Shown here: positions 23,774-33,899 of the stretch, piece by piece
Layout: each line of letters begins with the position of its first letter
Numbering within the stretch: position 1 is the first letter of the stretch
DNA from: Actinomucor elegans
Lineage: Eukaryota; Mucoromycota; Mucoromycetes; Mucorales; Mucoraceae
Assembly (NCBI GenBank): GCA_026027325.1
Contig: JAMSLZ010000010.1
Span: 496,001 to 560,000, forward strand
Length of the DNA: 64,000 nt
Reading direction: 5' to 3'
Notes under the pieces: generated by a model
Told to the model about the DNA's origin: nothing
What the model saw: only the letters and a program-made list of their open reading frames with translations
Database searches by the model: none
Program-made: the position numbers and the translations under genes

Positions 23774-24934
23774 ATGAAAATAGGTATGGAATTAGTATAG
23801 TAAAATATGATAAACCAGTCTTTTTATAATTTACTTTTTAATAAAAACTGGTAGCCTGCTGCCAATTTGATCCTACATGGTGCGATGTTCAAGGAAATAT
23901 GCGCACCGCTTCGAAATTGCTAGAAAAGTGAGTTTTTGCAGATCTGGCTTCCTATCTCGCAATTGAATAACATCTTGAATCTTAGGTATAAACAAGGTGA
24001 TATCAATGTATTGGTATTGCCAGAAATGGCGTTCACTGGTATGTTAGAACTAAAACCTATGTTGGATTTCTCATTGTTTTTTTTTTTTTTTTTTGTATTT
24101 AAAGGCTATGTGTTTAAAAATCTCAAAGAAATCTGGCCTTACCTTGAAGACGCTGAAACTGGGCCTTCTGTACAATGGGCTAAAGAGCAAGGTAAAGTTC
24201 ATGCAGAACTTGATAGTAGCAAAAAAAAAAAAAAAAAAAAAACTCATTCGAAATAGCTGTTCGCCTGGCATGTTTTGTTGTTGTTGGATACCCACAAAAG
24301 AAAGGTAATACAAACTTATGCAAGTTGGGGTCTTACAGTGATATTAAACAACGAAAAAGGTCGATACAATTACAATAGCATCTGTTGTGTGAACCCAGAA
24401 GGAAAACTCGTTTTAACGTATCAGAAATCGTTTCTGTATGAAACAGATGAAAACTGGGCTACCGAAGGTCCCGGCTTTGTATCAACTTATATTGAAGGCT
24501 TAGGCAAGGTGAGTAATAAGGAATTATACATGTAATTAGATCACTCATACCCAAAATAGGTTGGTTTTGGTATCTGTATGGATATCAACCCTTACAAGTT
24601 CAAAACAGACTTTCGCAGCTGTGAATTTGCCAACTTTCATTTGAAAGAGAATACAAATATTATACTATGTAGTATGGCTTGGTTAAAGAGCGAAACAGAT
24701 TCTACAGACAGTTCTGTTCGGAGTACTATTCGATACTGGGCCACGCGACTATTACCGCTTTACAGCGAAGCTCAAGGAGGAAGACACACAATCTTTGTAG
24801 CATGCAATAGAACAGGAGTTGAACGAGGAGTCGAGTTTGCAGGTGGAAGCTGCGTCCTCGATATTACAAGCGAGCATATTTCAGTGTTAAAACGTATAAA
24901 GCACGATTCAAAGGTTATGACAGTTCAAATATAG
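23774..24934 (+). CDS. NTA1: Protein N-terminal amidase (nitrilase family)
   Basis: Seven exons (23774-23783, 23855-23927, 23986-24038, 24105-24191, 24257-24304, 24339-24508, 24560-24934) give 271 aa in frame. The start is MKIACCQFDPTWCDVQGN. The nitrilase triad is visible: Glu in LPEMAFTGY, Lys in TYQKSFLYETDE, and Cys in VGFGICMDINPYKF. The latter two blocks, with DENWATEGPGF, are typical of fungal Nta1, which deamidates N-terminal Asn and Gln to Asp and Glu so that the Arg/N-degron pathway can act on them. The first exon is only 10 nt, and the intron at 24305-24338 would be only 34 nt; without it the frame breaks. Intron 4 contains a run of about 23 A. The stop is 4 nt from the PRP46 stop. 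Confidence 0.88.
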
Positions 24935-24938
24935 TATT

Positions 24939-26515
24939 TTATTGATAAAAGTCAGTATCCTTAATAGCATTTTCGTCTTCTTTATAAATTTTAATGGTTT
25001 TATCTGCTTCACCAGTAATCAAACGCGAGCCTGTTTTATCAAATGTACTACAGAAGACACCTGCTTCTGCATCTAATGAACCAGGTTGCACAATGGTATC
25101 CATAGACTGGAAGTTGTGTCCTGATCTCCAATCATTGAAACTTAGAGAACCATCATCACCACCAGAAAAGATAACGCCATCTTGATTCACTGCCAATGTA
25201 TTGATAATAGCCTTCTTTCTATCAAAGTTTTGCATAAAAGTACCCTCAGGGCATTTCCATCCTTTAACAGAGTCTGCACTACCACTCACAAAGCCAAACT
25301 CTGTTGGATGAAGCGCAAGAGCACGTACACTCTTTTTGTGATGTGTTAATACACCCATGGTTTTACCAGCAGCCAAATCCCATAATCGAATTGTATTATC
25401 CATAGAACCTGTAATCACTTGAGGATCTGCTTCTTGACATTTAACAGCAGAAACAGTACTTGTATGACCTGTCAAAACATGAATGGCTTGCTTAGTTCTC
25501 ATATCCCAAACACGAGCTGTAGCATCACGACCAGATGTCACAAGCACATCCAAGGTAGGATGTAAACTCATAGAATAGACACCAGAAAGATGACCGTGAT
25601 AATGACGAATCACTTTGTTTTGCTCCAAATCCCAACATTTCACCATTTTATCCTCACCACACGAAAAGAGGTATGGATGCCTTGGAGATACTTCTAAACC
25701 ACGCACTGTAGCAATATGGCCCGTAAGCGATAGCTTCAATGTACCGGATGCCATATCCCAGATTTTAATAGTACGATCACCAGCACCAGTAGCAAACCAT
25801 TTATTTCCAGGCTCAACTGTAACAGCACGTACCCAACCTAAATGGCCACTAATGACTCGCATCAACTTCCAAGGCGCGTGCCAGACAGGTCGAATGATCT
25901 TGGCTCTCGCGCGACGTACGAGTGAACCACTACCTGCTAAACTATCTCCAAAGATATCAGACGTGAATTGATCTTTACCGCGAATAGCTACAACGCCTTC
26001 GTTTTTACCGTCCCTATAATATAAGAAAATAATGTCAATACTGCTTGACATTTCAAAAGAAAAAAAAAAGATACATTACAATGTTGACTTTTCAGGTATA
26101 GAATCGATTAATTGAGACATGGCACTTTTTTCAGTGCTTTCATCGTCATTTGTAACTTCTTCTATAGTGGTCGATTTAGCTTTCATACGTGCTTTGGCCG
26201 CGTCCTTTTGCTGCTTGATTAAGGCTTCAGGAAGTGCGCGAAGATCTTGGTACTCATCGTGAATTTTACTCGTTAACTTGACACGTTGACTATCAATAAA
26301 CAATCAGTTCTCGATCCCACTGTGCTTTTACAAGGTATGATTTACCTTGCTTGTTCATCCATAGCTGCTTGACTGTAAGCATTTGAAAACATGATTCTCG
26401 TCTTTTTGGCTGAATTGGATAATATGGCATCCATATTTTCGATTGTTGGATCTGATGCGGTTTTTGTTTCCATTACAACGTCCTCTTGTGGTGCAGATCG
26501 TTTAGCGGCTACCAT
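24939..26515 (-). CDS. PRP46: Pre-mRNA splicing factor PRP46/PLRG1
   Basis: Three exons (26515-26346, 26289-26080, 26013-24939) give 484 aa. A charged N-terminal part carries no clear domain. Just before the propeller is [21 protein letters not shown], a hallmark of Prp46/PLRG1. Seven WD40 repeats follow, for example [59 protein letters not shown] and [16 protein letters not shown]. Prp46 is a core member of the Prp19/NTC complex and contacts Cdc5 in the active spliceosome. The stop codon is embedded in an AATAAA hexamer on the minus strand (24943-24938), and the opposing NTA1 stop is 4 nt away, so the two transcripts must overlap. Confidence 0.95.
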
Positions 26516-26872
26516 CTTTTCTTTTCTTTTTGTAATGTGTATAGATTTAAAGTAGTGCCGCAGATTTTTTTTTTGGGCTTTTCAAAGGAAGGAAGATCAA
26601 ATATTCAGAAAACGACATGCGTCATCAAATGCAAATCTTATAAGCCAATCAAAACAGCGTAAAACTTTAGTGATTGTATAAAAATGCTTGTAGTATTTGA
26701 TTGAAAGTTTCATGATTATTACACAGATGCGAATTACCCGGCTTTAGTTGTTTGGTAGCTATGACGGCCATAGTTGTTTGATAATAATCGATACAGTTGT
26801 TACGGCGATCAGAATTACTTGATTTTGCAATTATATGCAAACTTTCGTTTATCCAATGGTACTCTACCAAAA
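26516..26872. other. Promoter side of PRP46 up to the CACTA insertion
   Basis: About 360 bases. The first part should hold the PRP46 promoter. The last bases before the transposon are AAA (26870-26872), matching the AAA on the far side of the element. Confidence 0.5.
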
Positions 26873-26886
26873 CACTATGGGAAAAA
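26873..26886 (+). repeat. Left terminal inverted repeat of CACTA copy 1
   Basis: CACTATGGGAAAAA, the inverse of the right end at 32098-32111. AAA lies immediately outside. Confidence 0.9.
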
Positions 26887-27028
26887 TTCGAGTGAATTTC
26901 GAGTGAATTTCAAGTTAACTCGGTTTGCAGGAGAATCGTTGCCGTTTCGAGTGAATTCAAGTTAACTTGCAATTCACCTGCAATTCACTTGAAAATCAGG
27001 TTAACCCGAAATTCACCTTAAATTAACT

Positions 27029-27203
27029 CGAAAAACATGTTAACTCGCAATTCACTTGCAATTCACTCGAAAAACATGTTAACTTGCAATTCACTTGCAA
27101 TTCACTCGAAAAACATGTTAACTTGCAATTCACTTGCAATTCACTCGAAAAACATGTTAACTTGCAATTCACTTGCAATTCACTCGAAAAGCATGTTAAC
27201 CTT
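27029..27203. repeat. Subterminal 39-bp tandem array
   Basis: Units of 39 bp begin at 27029, 27068, 27107, 27146 and 27185 (the last partial). Each starts CGAAAAACATGTTAACTTG and continues with two CAATTCACT words. Unit-to-unit changes are one or two bases. Looser relatives of the same words fill 26886-27028. Subterminal repeats in CACTA elements are usually binding sites for the element's own proteins, so that role is inferred. Confidence 0.85.
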
Positions 27204-27359
27204 CCTATGATTTCAACCACTTATATTTCAACCTTTTTTGCATGTATTAACCATGTATAGATAATGAAACAACATATGTGTAATGATGACTCTTTATTCA
27301 ATAAGATAAACGATACAAAATGGGTATATAATATTAAGCTAATTATATTTACTGATATA

Positions 27360-28033
27360 TTACTGCAGTCCTTGATTTCTTGCATTTCTTAACTGCGCAC
27401 CTTCCGCTTGAAGCCTACAAATGGGTGTTCATTTTTCTCTCCTTTTGATTCAATATGCAATAGTTATAGAATGTACACTTACACTTTCTTCCTGTTATAT
27501 TTGCTTCTGTTAGTCCATTTTTCTTGCACAAGAAACTCGCAAGGCCAAAATCTTACACACTTGTTGATGATAGCAAGCCGTTCATCTGATGCTATCGACT
27601 GTTGTAGTGCCGACTGTATCATGGAGAGCTTATTAAGAGAAGAAAGCAGCCTCCAGCTTTTACATGCAGCTTCTGGGTTCTGCTGCGCAAAAGTTAGTAC
27701 TGAAGAGAAAGCTTCTTGATCAAGTATTCCCATCAGGCTGCTGATATCTTCATCATTAGGCACTGGCTCCTTTAGGTGTTCTTTTAAAAAGCATTGGATA
27801 TAGACTTTAGAATTTACTCTCCTTTGCTTCTTTGGCACTGGGATAGTTTTTGAGCTTCCTATGTTTAAAGAGGGTTGAAGCTTTTCATCGAAATAGTTTA
27901 CGAGATCTTGTTTAAAATCTTCCATCCAAGGTGGAGGTAGATTTATTTGACTGTTAAGATCTCTGTCGTTTTCTCTGCTGCTGGATTGACTGGATTGGCT
28001 GGTCTGTCTAATTTGTCTTCTGTTAGCTGGCAT
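27360..28033 (-). CDS. CACTA accessory protein, unknown family
   Basis: Two exons (28033-27483 and 27414-27360) give 201 aa, read away from the transposase. The N-terminus (MPANRRQIRQTSQSSQSSSR) is basic and Ser/Gln-rich. A middle segment reads PPPWMEDFKQDLVNYFDEKL, followed by a basic KKQRRVNSKVYIQ stretch and a helical C-terminal half (ILDQEAFSSVLTFAQQNPEA). The tail added by exon 2 is VLQAEGAQLRNARNQGLQ. No known domain was recognised. CACTA elements often encode a second protein that binds the subterminal repeats and assists the transposase; position and basic regions fit such a role, but that is inference. Confidence 0.7.
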
Positions 28034-28646
28034 GATTCTAATGATTTTATAAAATTTATGGAAAGAAATGAGTGCAAAAGAAATGCATGTAGTGGAACCA
28101 TCTTTATATCATAAGCCCTGCAGTTAAAAATGGCTTTAACTTAATAGGTATAGCCTGTGTCGGGAGAATCTTACCAGGAAGTGCTAGGTATCATATACAA
28201 AAAATCAGAACCTATTAGAGCTAATGTAACGTAATTATGCGTAATAAACAAACCTTGCTCGAATATTGATATCTCTCTTGTGGTGAAACGCACATATGGC
28301 ACTCTGCATATATATATTAAGGAATGGGTTTCATCTAACCATCCATCTAAAGAGGGAAGTTTGGATCACCGCTGAAAGGACAATTAATGCAGAGTGAACA
28401 TATATTAAAAAAGACCTTTGATTGTTACCAAGAGACTATTTTCTTTGAAATCTAAATACAAGACATACGTGCTAGATAGGATAGCTAAACTTACTTTAGA
28501 TCAATAAAACCTCATAAAACGGTTTTAATTCATTTATTCGCTTTTTATTCAATTTTTACCGCATCTCTAAAACTGTGCATATAATACGTGCAGAGTCCCA
28601 ACGCTTTTACCTTTATTTTACTCTTTCGCCTATTTCAACAAGAATA
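28034..28646. promoter_or_regulatory. Divergent promoter region inside the CACTA element
   Basis: 613 bases separate the start codons of the two divergently read transposon genes. The interval is AT-rich with several TATATA words (for example near 28311). It most likely drives both genes; no specific site can be named. Confidence 0.4.
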
Positions 28647-31600
28647 ATGCCTGGTGAAAACTGCCCAGTGTGTCAACAGTACTTTACTAAAAAAGAAATA
28701 AGAAGGCATATTATCAATTGCAGAATGCGACGTGCTTTCAATATATATAGTCAAGTAAAGCAGAAACTTACACTATCTCAGCAAGGTCATTTCGCCAGTA
28801 ACCCTTATGTATCAGATGATCTTTTAAACCATGAAACGCAACATCAATCAAGCACTGATATTGTAAATAACAATCCTGCTGATATTTTACGAACAAGCCA
28901 CTGTGATTTCAGTAACTCTGTAGATATGAACAGCTTGGATGAATGCGACTCTATAGCGAATGAAGAAGAAAATTCAGAAAAAACTAAGGTAATACAAGAA
29001 GGTTGGCGAACAGTTGGCGCTATAGAAGAAGACGCAATAAAAAAAACCACAGTGGAAGAAATATACTCTAGATTAAGCAAATTCAAAGATACTATTACCC
29101 ATCCTATTCAGCTTAAAATCAAGGACGATGGTAAACAGTACATGGATATTTTAAGTCCTCCAGAGAGGAAAAGTCTAGAACTGAAGTATCTCTTAAAAGA
29201 AAACAATGTATCAAAAAGTACGACCGAAAAAATATTCAACTTCTTCAATGAGTACTTAATTGAGATGAATAGTGGTATAGTTATTATTTCCATCTTGCTG
29301 CTTTACTACTACCAGTGTGCTCACTGCTATTCTTATTTTCTTTTATAGAACATCTAAAATTCATCAGCCCGTATAAATGCGAAAGCATTAATAATAATCA
29401 TATAATCCAACTTCAAGCTGATAAATATGACATGTGTCCTGAAGGGTGCTACATGTATTACCCTGGTGACAGTCAAACTGCTTGCCCTAGGTTAAGTTGC
29501 AAGAGACATCGTTATGAAGAGACATCGTCCACATCAACTATCATGGAAGCTAAAGCCAAGCATTACCAACTATCACTTAGTAAGCAGTTGGCCTATTTTA
29601 TGCTGTCTGAAAAGAATAGGAAGAAGTTGAAATATAAAGCTACGCGTAGCTCTGTGTATAGTTCAACCGATGAGCTTGATGGCTGCGAGAGAGATATATT
29701 GGATGGATTCGCTTTTAAAAGTAGAAATAGTGACGCCGAAGAAGACTATAACCTCTCGCTCTCGTTCCATTACGATGGATTCCATCCTTTTGACACAGGT
29801 GATAATAGTATGGCAATTATCATGTTTACTATTAATGATATACCACCAGAACAAAGGTACAAAACAAAATAACTTGGCGCTGAAACTTTAATGGATAAAT
29901 TAAATGCTCTATTATAGATTTGATCCAGAAAACAGACTGATCGTTGCCGTCATACCTGGTCCGAGAAAACCCTATGATATCTTTAGTTTCCTTTATCCTA
30001 CCATCCAGGAGCTTCTCGTTTTGGAAACAGAAGGCATTATTGTCGAAACAGGAACCTCTTCCATCCGTATAAAGGCCCACTTATTAAACATAATTGGTGA
30101 TATTCCTGGACTATCAGAGCTATGTTTACATGCTGGCCATAATTCTTACCATGGATGCCGCATTTGCAAGATCAAAGGCATTTATTCCAAATCAAAAAGG
30201 ACTATAGTTTTTCCTGGAACAAATGAAGCACAAGAGCCCATTGAATACCCATTAAGGACTTCTGAGGATTATCAAAACGGTGACTTGGTAAGAAGCTTAA
30301 TAAATTAAACAATAGTAACTGTATCAGTGTCTAATGCAGTATGATTTGATTAACTATCTAGGCTACTTCACTCAAAGGGAAATTGCCATTTGCATTATTA
30401 AAAAGCTTTCATGGATGTTCATTTTTTGGATTAGATGAGATGCACTTATGGGGAATGAATATAGCCAAGCACATATGGTCCATGATGAAGGATGACTCTC
30501 AGAGATTCGGATACTATAACCCTTTGTTCCTTCGGAACGCCTATAGAGAAGAAATTGGCAGAGCAATGGTTCAAATACAACGAATGCTTCCAAATGGAGC
30601 CATTGATGGTCAATTTATAGGTATTAGAGATTAACTCAAGAAACTTAATGCTAATTATTCCAATGAATTAATATCCTTGCTTTTTTCTTCACTTAGATAT
30701 TTCTTCCAAATCAGGCCAATCTCGTAGCGTTGACTGGATTGATTTTTTAATGTACATAGTACCCACTTTGGTAGTGGAGGCGTTACGAAAACAACATGCT
30801 GATATTTACCAAACCGAAAGAAATAGAAAAAAGAAGAGAAAGGTAGCTTCTCCTGTACTGGAAGCTGTTGATGATGCGTGCAATGCTTTGAAATCAATAT
30901 CCATGGTCTGCACTTTGACCCAAAAATTCAACATATATCCAAGTGATCTGTTACGGATTGATGAGTAAGTTTTTTTTTTGAGAGACTACTACGTGCAGCT
31001 ATGCTAAGTTTTCGATAATTTATATCGTCTTTTCATTCTAGATTAGTAAAAAGATGGCATGCGTTCTTACTGCAGAAGATGGGAAAAGATACATTTACCA
31101 TTAACCAGCATTATCTAAAACATTTGTCCTATATTATTTTTCAGCTTGGTCCACTTAGATTGATAAGCGCCCGAACTCTTGAAAGAAGTATTCAAGATGT
31201 AAAAAGACATATCAAGTCTAAACAAAATCCTCAAAAAAACTCTGTCACTGTTCTAATGGATCACTACACAAAAGCGTATAAAAACTGGCAGATTGGAATT
31301 GAAAGCCATAGTGTTGATGAAGATATGGTATTTAAACCTTCTTCTGCTGACTTAATCAACCAATTATTTCCAACGTGTGATATTAAGCATCTAATCCAGC
31401 AATATCTAGCCGATCATAATGGTTCCAGTTCAACAGAAGAGGAGTACTCTGTTTCTACTTCTAATACTTACGGTAAAACGAGGAATGGCCAAACCGTTGA
31501 TATTTCTTCAAGAAAACAAAACCAAAAGATAGTTGCATACATATCAGATGATACTATGTCCTTACAATATAATATAGGCCAAGTAAAGCAGTTTATTAGA

Positions 31601-31801
31601 TGGAAAGATCAAATACTTGCCTTATTACAACATCAAACGACTTTAGTGTTTGATGGTCAAACATGCTGCTATTATACGCAACCCTATGAAGAAAGGCTCC
31701 TATGGAAAATAATCAAAGCCAAGGACATAATAGGATATGCTATACTTATACCTTCTTTATTAAATAAAGACAAAACATATGTTGCTTGGAGACCTTATTA
31801 A
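28647..31801 (+). CDS. CACTA transposase (TNP2-like), copy 1
   Basis: Six exons (28647-29274, 29349-29856, 29918-30287, 30362-30620, 30697-30964, 31042-31801) join to 930 aa. Order: an N-terminal finger of form C-x2-C-x11-H-x3-C (CPVCQQYF...RRHIINC); a second cysteine cluster (MCPEGCYMYY...CPRLSC); YHYDGFHPFD, matching the DGFNPF block of plant TNP2; IPGPRKPYDIFSFLYPTIQE; the CLHAGHNSYHGCRICKIKG cluster; GLDEMHLWGMNIAKHIW, matching the LDxMHxxKN block; and a region like DUF4218 (HYLKHLSYIIFQLGPLRLIS). Together these define the CMC/CACTA class, whose enzyme cuts at the CACTA ends and inserts with 3-bp duplications. All junctions are GT-AG and in phase. Confidence 0.88.
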
Positions 31802-31904
31802 ACCAAGTACATATATAAATTTATTCTATACTATCAATGCTGTCTTATATTCGTTGAAACCAGAGCTCTGCTTCACTGTTTAGTTTAACATACAATTTAC
31901 TCGA

Positions 31905-32097
31905 ACTAGCTCCATATTCACTCCAATTGGGAAACATGGAAATTCATGGAAAAATAATGGAAATAAAAGTTAAGGTGCATTAACCTGGTTTCCAAGTTGC
32001 CATGAAATTCACTTTATTTCACTTTAAATTCAGGTGAAAGCACTAATTCACTTGAAATTCACTTGATTTTGCCATGAATTCACTTTATTTCACTTTT
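31905..32097. repeat. Right subterminal repeats of CACTA copy 1
   Basis: Dispersed ATTCACTT and TTTCACTTT words, many in the same orientation, for example ATTCACTTGAAATTCACTTG near 32045-32065. They use the same ATTCACT core as the left array but without the regular 39-bp spacing. Confidence 0.7.
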
Positions 32098-32111
32098 TTT
32101 TTCCCATAGTG
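32098..32111 (-). repeat. Right terminal inverted repeat of CACTA copy 1
   Basis: TTTTTCCCATAGTG, the inverse of the left end. AAA follows at 32112-32114. Confidence 0.9.
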
Positions 32112-32972
32112 AAAAATAAATATTGATCCCCCGTGTGTCAATAACACGCTTTTTGTTAAAAATCTGACCAGTTTTATAAAAACTATCTTAGATGTACCCC
32201 CCTATAGAAAATTTTCTGAAATTTTTTGGATAAAACTTTTAGTTGTAAAAACACTTCATTTTAAGAATATGGTTGTTGTTAATTATTTACTTTAGAGGCT
32301 TACAGTTTATATTAATATTTTGTTCCTCTTTTTATATTAAAAACTTAAACTATTAACATTAAATCAAAATCCCAAAAAAAAAAGGTAGTAAGATCATATA
32401 TAATACGAAAAGATTGCTAATAAACAAATCATGCTTTCACCTCAATCAATACACTCTTTAAATTTGTTACAGATTTTGTACGTTTATCTTTCTATTATAG
32501 AAAAGTCGCCGTGAAATGTAGACTTTTCAGATTTCTAAAGTTAGCTCTTTTTTTTTGGGCATTTTAAACACCAAAGGCCAATGAAATAACTGACATAAAC
32601 TCCGAAAGCCAATCAGTACTGTTTAATTGTCGCACGCGTATTCTATTGAGGATTTGCACGCTTCTATGGAACTGTAGTCTGTGTTTGCATTCCATTGAAA
32701 TGCCGTCGTATTCAGCTATCATAATTAGGAAAGAAAACGTGGTAAATGATAACAAAAACGAGTTTTTTCAATTGAAACAATAGAAACGGAACTACCCAAA
32801 TGGAAAAACGATACGATGGAGTTTTTGTTTCAAAATATGATTATCTATTAAGAAAGATATTCTCTTTATAAAAAAAAGTTTGAGCTAGTAAGTAGAATTA
32901 CACGGAAAATTAGAATAAAAGTAAAAAGAAAGAGGGGAGGAAAGCAGGGTCAAAAGAAGTATTAGGAGGGGA
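32112..32972. other. Intergenic spacer right of CACTA copy 1
   Basis: About 860 bases of AT-rich DNA between the transposon and the 3' end of the Ral-like gene. The open frame at 32564-32755 on the minus strand has no recognisable content. No RNA gene was seen. Confidence 0.4.
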
Positions 32973-33729
32973 TTAGAGAATAACGCAACAAGAATCCTTG
33001 TCTGGGCTACTTTGTTGCTGTTGCTTGGCCTTTCTATCTCTGATTTGACGCATCAACATTGTGTAAACTTCTTCCACGTTTTGTCTGGTTTTTGCGGAAG
33101 TTTCAACATAAGGGCAGTGCCATTCATTAGCTATTGAGTTAGCTTCTGACGCAGGCACCTTACGTAAATGTGCTAAATCAACCTTGTTTCCAACTAAAAT
33201 AAAGGGAATCTACCGAAAAGCAATGTTGGAATCTGTATATTTTGTTCATTTTCAAATAATTACCGTTTCATCATCCAAAACTCTCAAGATTTGATCACGG
33301 AATTCTTGTGTATGATCCAAAGACTCTTGTTCACAAACAGAGAACACACAAAGAAAGCCTTCGCCTGACCTGTAATAATTATCACGAATCTATATATAGT
33401 GTCACTATTTAATTTTAGGTTCTTCGTTTGCTATTGTTCAAATAAGCTTACAGCTGCATATTCTTCTTGGCCTGCAGTATCCAAAATATCAATTTGGCAT
33501 TCTTGTCCGTCTAATAAAACCTTCTTACGATAAGCTACAAGTAGAATTAGTACATGTTTTAGACAATTGCATTGAGCAAACTCTTACAGTCAGCCTTTGT
33601 TGGATCGTATTCTTCAACAAAATCACCATACATGTATTGTAGAGTTAATGCTGATTTACCGACACCACCAGAGCCGACCATAATAATTTTATGGAGTGGA
33701 AGTGTTTGCTTTGCTTTTGATTTGGCCAT
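32973..33729 (-). CDS. Ral-type small GTPase
   Basis: Four exons (33729-33588, 33534-33452, 33389-33264, 33209-32973) give 195 aa. All G motifs are present: [19 protein letters not shown] (P-loop), DPTKADSYRKK (switch I), [18 protein letters not shown] (switch II), LVGNKVDL and ETSAK. The switch I sequence PTKADSYRK and the stretch [12 protein letters not shown] are the Ral pattern rather than the Ras one. The C-terminus CCVIL is a CAAX box ending in Leu, which predicts geranylgeranylation and plasma-membrane anchoring. In animals Ral controls exocyst-dependent secretion; a role in polarised growth here is inference. Assignment to Ral over Ras rests on motif reading only. Confidence 0.9.
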
Positions 33730-33899
33730 TGTCAAAATGTGTAAGAAAAAAAGAGAGAGAGGAAGAAAAAAAAAGGGAAAGAAAGAAAAGAAAAACGAGT
33801 ATTTTATTTTTTATAACAAAAGGATTCAAACACCGGAAGACGGATTACAATCAACCAGAGTAAGCAATCTCTCTTTATCTCCTAATTCATTTGGAGAGC

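Larger units (their letters stand above)
26873..32111 (+). mobile_element. Complete CACTA-type (CMC) DNA transposon, copy 1
   Basis: The element starts CACTATGGGAAAAA and ends with the reverse complement of the same 14 bases, flanked by AAA on both sides (26870-26872 and 32112-32114), a 3-bp target duplication as expected for CACTA elements. Length 5,239 bp. It carries subterminal repeats rich in ATTCACT words at both ends, a transposase with TNP2-like motifs on the plus strand and a divergent accessory gene on the minus strand. The matching part of copy 2 (60254-64000) has exactly the same length, and every open frame compared translates identically. That, with intact ends and intact frames, suggests recent movement and possible activity. 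Confidence 0.92.

Noticed and set aside
24275..24535. Alternative NTA1 reading without the 34-nt intron (frame starting KRKVIQTYASWG)
   Set aside because: It would remove the VVVGYP block conserved in nitrilases and cannot be joined in frame to the upstream exon.
27029..27203. CRISPR-like regular array
   Set aside because: The 39-bp units are directly adjacent with no unique spacers, and the DNA is eukaryotic; it is a transposon subterminal array.
27023..27220. Open frame of 65 codons made of LTCFSSELQVNCK repeats
   Set aside because: It is a translation of the 39-bp subterminal DNA repeat of the CACTA element (39 is a multiple of 3), not a protein gene.
30372..30593. Minus-strand open frames within the transposase (and their mirror copies at 61772-61993)
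   Set aside because: They are antisense shadows of the exons; they recur in copy 2 only because the element itself is duplicated.
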